DNA of 8,174 bases. Source: Eubacterium sp. (GTDB lineage: Bacteria; Bacillota; Clostridia; Oscillospirales; Acutalibacteraceae). Where the stretch lies: assembly GCA_029059925.1 (NCBI GenBank), contig JAIDVA010000348.1, positions 1 to 8,174 on the forward strand, in the 5' to 3' direction. The position numbers and the translations under genes were made by a program. Below, one piece after another: positions 6,201-8,174 of this stretch. Under the pieces are notes generated by a model. The model was not told where the DNA came from. It worked only from the letters and a program-made list of their open reading frames with translations, and did not search any database. Numbering within the stretch: the stretch's first letter is position 1; the number at the start of each line of letters is the position of its first letter.

Positions 6201-7007
6201 ATGCTCTGGAAATGTAAAGATAAATCAATTGAATATGGTGAAAAAGTTCTTATTATGGGAATTGTAAATGTTACACCCGATTCCTTTTCCGACGGCGGTG
6301 ATCATTTTTCACCTGAGGATGCGGTAAATTGTGCACTTGAGCTTGTAAAAGACGGTGCAGATATGATTGATATCGGTGCACAGTCAACCAGACCCGGGCA
6401 TATACCTGTGTCGGATATTGAGGAATGGCAGCGTTTAGAGCCTGTTCTCACGGCGTTGAAGGGTAAATTGTCTGTTCCCATATCTGTCGATACATATTAT
6501 CCGCTTGTTGCTGAAAATGCCCTTAAAATAGGCGTAGATATAATTAATGATGTAAGTGGTGTAATTTCACGGGAAATGGCACAAATCGTCAAAAATGAGG
6601 GTGCAGGCTGGATTATAATGCACAATGGACCTGCCACACCTGCTCAGATTAAAGAATTTTTTGAAAAATCAATTGAAGAATGCACTGCACTTGGTATTGA
6701 AAAAAGTCAGCTTTGTCTTGATATGGGTATTGGGTTTGGTAAGGATTATGATGAAAATATGACCTTGCTCACAAATGTCTGTGAATATAAAATTGACGGT
6801 TATCCTCTTCTGCTCGGCACATCAAGGAAAAGGGTGATTGGTCAGGGCAGTGAACAGGAAAATCCAAAGGAAAGAGTGTATGGCAACATAGCAGCCGATA
6901 CAGCGGCAATTTTCGGCGGGGTTGATATAATCCGTATTCACGATGTGAAAAATGAAAAACAGGGCATTTTAATGGCTCAGAATATGAAAAAATATGTCAG
7001 ACTTTAA
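6201..7007 (+). CDS. folP: Dihydropteroate synthase
   Basis: FolP condenses dihydropterin pyrophosphate with para-aminobenzoate to make dihydropteroate; it is the sulfonamide target. The 268-residue TIM-barrel protein shows IMGIVNVTPDSFSDGG (18-33), IDIGAQSTRPG (56-66), ISVDTYY (94-100), IINDVSG (114-120), IIMHN (138-142), LDMGIGFGK (173-181), LLGTSRKRVIG (204-214) and IIRIHDV (243-249). Expected residues are present: Asn23, Arg64, Asp97, Asn116, Asp174, Lys210, Arg245 and His247. Two oddities: DMGIGFGK has Met where Pro is usual, and the stretch after MHN (142-160) is shorter than in the E. coli and B. subtilis enzymes. The AAAGGA site (6188-6193) lies 7 bases before the ATG. A small hairpin spans its stop codon. 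The product feeds the folate cluster together with folB and folK. Confidence 0.97.
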   Translation: MLWKCKDKSIEYGEKVLIMGIVNVTPDSFSDGGDHFSPEDAVNCALELVKDGADMIDIGAQSTRPGHIPVSDIEEWQRLEPVLTALKGKLSVPISVDTYYPLVAENALKIGVDIINDVSGVISREMAQIVKNEGAGWIIMHNGPATPAQIKEFFEKSIEECTALGIEKSQLCLDMGIGFGKDYDENMTLLTNVCEYKIDGYPLLLGTSRKRVIGQGSEQENPKERVYGNIAADTAAIFGGVDIIRIHDVKNEKQGILMAQNMKKYVRL

Positions 7008-7015
7008 TAGTCTGA
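6997..7015 (+). repeat. Seven-bp hairpin over the folP stop codon, abutting the folB ribosome binding site
   Basis: TCAGACT (6997-7003) pairs with AGTCTGA (7009-7015) around a TTAAT loop that contains bases of the folP TAA. The folB Shine-Dalgarno AAGGGTGAT begins at the last base of the stem. There is no T-run, so it is not a terminator. It could limit or couple folB translation by being opened when ribosomes finish folP; that role is inferred. Confidence 0.5.
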
Positions 7016-7027
7016 AGGGTGATAGAA

Positions 7028-7387
7028 ATGGATAAAATTTTAATCAGAGATTTAAAGCTTTTTGCTTATCATGGAGTGAATCCAGAAGAAAAGCGTGACG
7101 GGCAGAATTTTATTTTTGACATTGATTTAAGTGTAAATATGACGAAAGCCTGCTACAGCGATGATGTAAATGATACTGTAAGCTATGCAAAGGTGGTTAA
7201 AACGGTAAGACGGGTTGCAACCGAGGCAAAATATGACCTGCTCGAAAAGGTTGCACAGGTAACGGCTGATGCAATACTTGAGGAATATCCCGATGTATTT
7301 GCAGTTGATATTACACTCAAAAAGCCCGAAGCTCCTATTAAGGCTGATTTCGGCTGGGTGGGTGTACAGATAAAAAGAGAGAGATAA
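7028..7387 (+). CDS. folB: Dihydroneopterin aldolase
   Basis: FolB cleaves 7,8-dihydroneopterin to 6-hydroxymethyl-7,8-dihydropterin and glycolaldehyde. The 119-residue length is typical for this small, usually octameric enzyme. Motifs are LFAYHGVNPEEKRDGQNF (11-28), where Glu21 matches the conserved active-site Glu, DDVNDTVSYAKV (45-56), DLLEKVAQVTADAI (70-83) and LKKPEAPIKADFGWVGVQI (97-115), where Lys99 matches the catalytic lysine. The chosen start is the ATG at 7028, since the upstream in-frame GTG at 7019 lies within the AAGGGTGAT ribosome binding site (7015-7023); using it would add three residues. It lies 20 bases after folP and 5 bases before folK. Confidence 0.95.
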   Translation: MDKILIRDLKLFAYHGVNPEEKRDGQNFIFDIDLSVNMTKACYSDDVNDTVSYAKVVKTVRRVATEAKYDLLEKVAQVTADAILEEYPDVFAVDITLKKPEAPIKADFGWVGVQIKRER

Positions 7388-7392
7388 AAATT

Positions 7393-7869
7393 ATGGAATA
7401 CATACTCAGTGTCGGCACGAATCTCGGCAACAGAAAAGAAAATATTGAAAAATGCATTGATTCAATCAATCTGATGCCTTATACGGATGTTATTGCACAG
7501 TCTGCAATATATGAAACCGAGCCTGTCGGCTATGCAAGGCAGGATAATTTTTATAATATAATTTTAAAGGTCGAATCTATTTTTGAGCCTAACGAAATGC
7601 TCGGTGCATGCCTTGGTATTGAGGCAGCCTTCGGCAGACAGCGTACTGTACGCTTTGGTCCGAGAATATTGGATGTTGATGTTATTTTTGCTGAAAATGA
7701 AAAAATCGAAAGCAGAAATCTCATGGTTCCTCATCCCCGTTATCACGAACGCCGTTTTATTCTTGAGCCTTTGCTGGATATATTCCCTGACGGTGTAGTT
7801 TATGGCACAGATATCAAGCCTTTTATTGAAAATATAGAGGGACAGGAAATTGTAAAATTGGATATTTAA
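7393..7869 (+). CDS. folK: 6-hydroxymethyl-7,8-dihydropterin pyrophosphokinase (HPPK)
   Basis: FolK transfers pyrophosphate from ATP to 6-hydroxymethyl-7,8-dihydropterin, the substrate that FolP then uses. The 158-residue protein matches the normal length. Motifs are YILSVGTNLGNR (3-14), YETEPVGYARQDNFYNIIL (40-58), the signature RFGPRILDVDVI (87-98) with metal-binding Asp94 and Asp96 and Arg91, and VPHPRYHERRFILEPL (112-127). Phe88 replaces the common Trp of RWGPR. The ATG lies 5 bases after the folB stop, with only a weak purine-rich GAGAG element in the folB end as ribosome binding site, so coupling with folB is likely. It is the last gene of the cluster; a strong terminator begins right after its stop codon. 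Confidence 0.96.
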   Translation: MEYILSVGTNLGNRKENIEKCIDSINLMPYTDVIAQSAIYETEPVGYARQDNFYNIILKVESIFEPNEMLGACLGIEAAFGRQRTVRFGPRILDVDVIFAENEKIESRNLMVPHPRYHERRFILEPLLDIFPDGVVYGTDIKPFIENIEGQEIVKLDI

Positions 7870-7912
7870 AACAAAAAGCAGAGTTGGTTAATTTCCAACT
7901 CTGCTTTTTGTT
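7870..7912. terminator. Bidirectional intrinsic terminator, 18-bp perfect stem
   Basis: AACAAAAAGCAGAGTTGG (7870-7887) pairs perfectly with 7895-7912 around the 7-base loop TTAATTT. The right arm supplies TTTTT on the plus strand and the left arm supplies TTTTT on the minus strand, so the hairpin can end transcripts from both sides: folK on the left and the small minus-strand gene on the right. It begins immediately after the folK stop codon and its right arm includes two bases of the stop codon of the small gene. Confidence 0.9.
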
Positions 7913-8087
7913 ACATAAATGATGCTACTGTGTCGACAAATTCAACTACCTTATCGGCAGTTCTTCTCATTGTCTTTTTTGCTGATGTGCTGTCATTTTT
8001 TGCAGCGCCTATCATTGCCGCTGCCGAGCATACGGCAAAGGTTGCACCTACAGCCTTCATAATGTTTGCAGTTGTTTTCTTTTTCAT
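7911..8087 (-). CDS. Small basic, probably membrane-associated protein (58 residues), function unknown
   Basis: The open reading frame starts MKKKTTANIMKAVGATFAVC, continues SAAAMIGAAKNDSTSAKKTM and ends RRTADKVVEFVDTVASFM. I do not recognise it with certainty. It has a basic N-terminus, a moderately hydrophobic, glycine/alanine-rich segment (about 9-29) that could be a short membrane helix or signal-like region, and a basic then amphipathic C-terminal half (37-58). Small proteins of this general shape, loosely YtxH-like, are common in Clostridia. Support for it being real: an AGGAGGAG ribosome binding site (8096-8103) 8 bases before the ATG, a clean stop inside a terminator that works in its direction, and a free intergenic position with no competing gene. 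It is convergent with folK. Confidence 0.75.
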   Translation of the reverse strand: MKKKTTANIMKAVGATFAVCSAAAMIGAAKNDSTSAKKTMRRTADKVVEFVDTVASFM

Positions 8088-8102
8088 AACAAATTCTCCT
8101 CC

Positions 8103-8140
8103 TGCACGTGGTTGTGATTTTTATTTCAACCTTGTGTGCA
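8103..8140 (-). promoter_or_regulatory. Possible leader hairpin before the small protein gene
   Basis: On the minus strand TGCAC (8140-8136) can pair with GTGCA (8107-8103), and inside it GGTTG (8131-8127) with CAACC (8114-8110), separated by a small internal loop. The base of the hairpin touches the AGGAGGAG ribosome binding site. This may shape translation of the small gene or stabilise the mRNA, but stem lengths are modest and chance pairing is possible. Confidence 0.35.
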
Positions 8141-8144
8141 ATAA

Positions 8145-8170
8145 TATTATCTGCACATTTGCAGATAATA
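8145..8170. repeat. 11-bp perfect inverted repeat upstream of the small gene
   Basis: TATTATCTGCA (8145-8155) and TGCAGATAATA (8160-8170) form perfect arms around CATT. No T-run follows on either strand, so it is not an obvious terminator. It lies 58 bases upstream of the small gene's ATG, where an operator or promoter element would fall; a clear -35/-10 pair was not found, and the window ends four bases later. Confidence 0.55.
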
Positions 8171-8174
8171 AAAT

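Noticed and set aside
7019..7027. GTG start three codons upstream in folB
   Set aside because: The GTG is itself part of the AAGGGTGAT ribosome binding site; the ATG at 7028 is correctly spaced and gives the typical enzyme start MDKILIRDL.
7930..7945. Spo0A-box-like TTTGTCGAC on the minus strand
   Set aside because: It falls within the small protein's codons for Phe-Val-Asp near its C-terminus, deviates from TTTGTCGAA, and is far from any promoter.

Overview
The window is the chromosomal replication-origin neighbourhood of a low-GC Gram-positive bacterium, most likely a member of Clostridia (an Oscillospirales/Ruminococcaceae-like lineage is a guess). The basis is the gene order dnaA-dnaN-S4 protein-recF-remB-gyrB, AGGAGG-type ribosome binding sites, AT-rich DNA and the Firmicutes-type DUF370/RemB and S4 (YaaA) proteins.

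Positions 1-4410 hold the initiation/repair operon, all on the minus strand and reading leftwards: dnaA (3067-4410), dnaN (1732-2844), an S4-domain protein (1494-1742), recF (416-1504), a RemB-like protein (183-416) and the first 36 codons of gyrB (1-110). From dnaN to remB the genes overlap by 11, 11 and 1 bases, so translation is probably coupled. The dnaA-dnaN gap (2845-3066) looks like the core of oriC. It has seven 9-mers of the form WTTTNMACA (close to, but not identical with, the TTATNCACA DnaA box), then six NAN triplets resembling a DnaA-trio, next to two of the 9-mers and on the dnaN side. The DnaA protein itself is unusual in its DNA-binding domain (KKHHSTV where RDHTTV is usual), which may fit the non-standard boxes.

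Positions 4411-4654 are a divergent intergenic region. It holds a well-formed leftward promoter for dnaA, a long stretch almost without G or C, and a rightward promoter whose 17-base spacer carries a perfect 12-bp palindrome.

Positions 4655-7869 read rightwards: a single-pass membrane protein resembling a degenerate LytR-CpsA-Psr (LCP) domain, then folE, folP, folB and folK, which together convert GTP-derived and pterin intermediates toward dihydropteroate. The commoner Firmicutes neighbour upstream of dnaA (rpmH-rnpA and so on) is absent. The cluster ends in an 18-bp-stem terminator that also serves a convergent small gene.

Positions 7911-8087 (minus) encode a 58-residue basic, probably membrane-associated protein with a strong ribosome binding site and a structured leader. 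The window ends in an 11-bp inverted repeat upstream of it. Nothing here looks like a mobile element, CRISPR array, tRNA or rRNA. The best candidates for novelty are the origin/DnaA combination, the degenerate LCP-like protein and its palindromic promoter, and the small protein.
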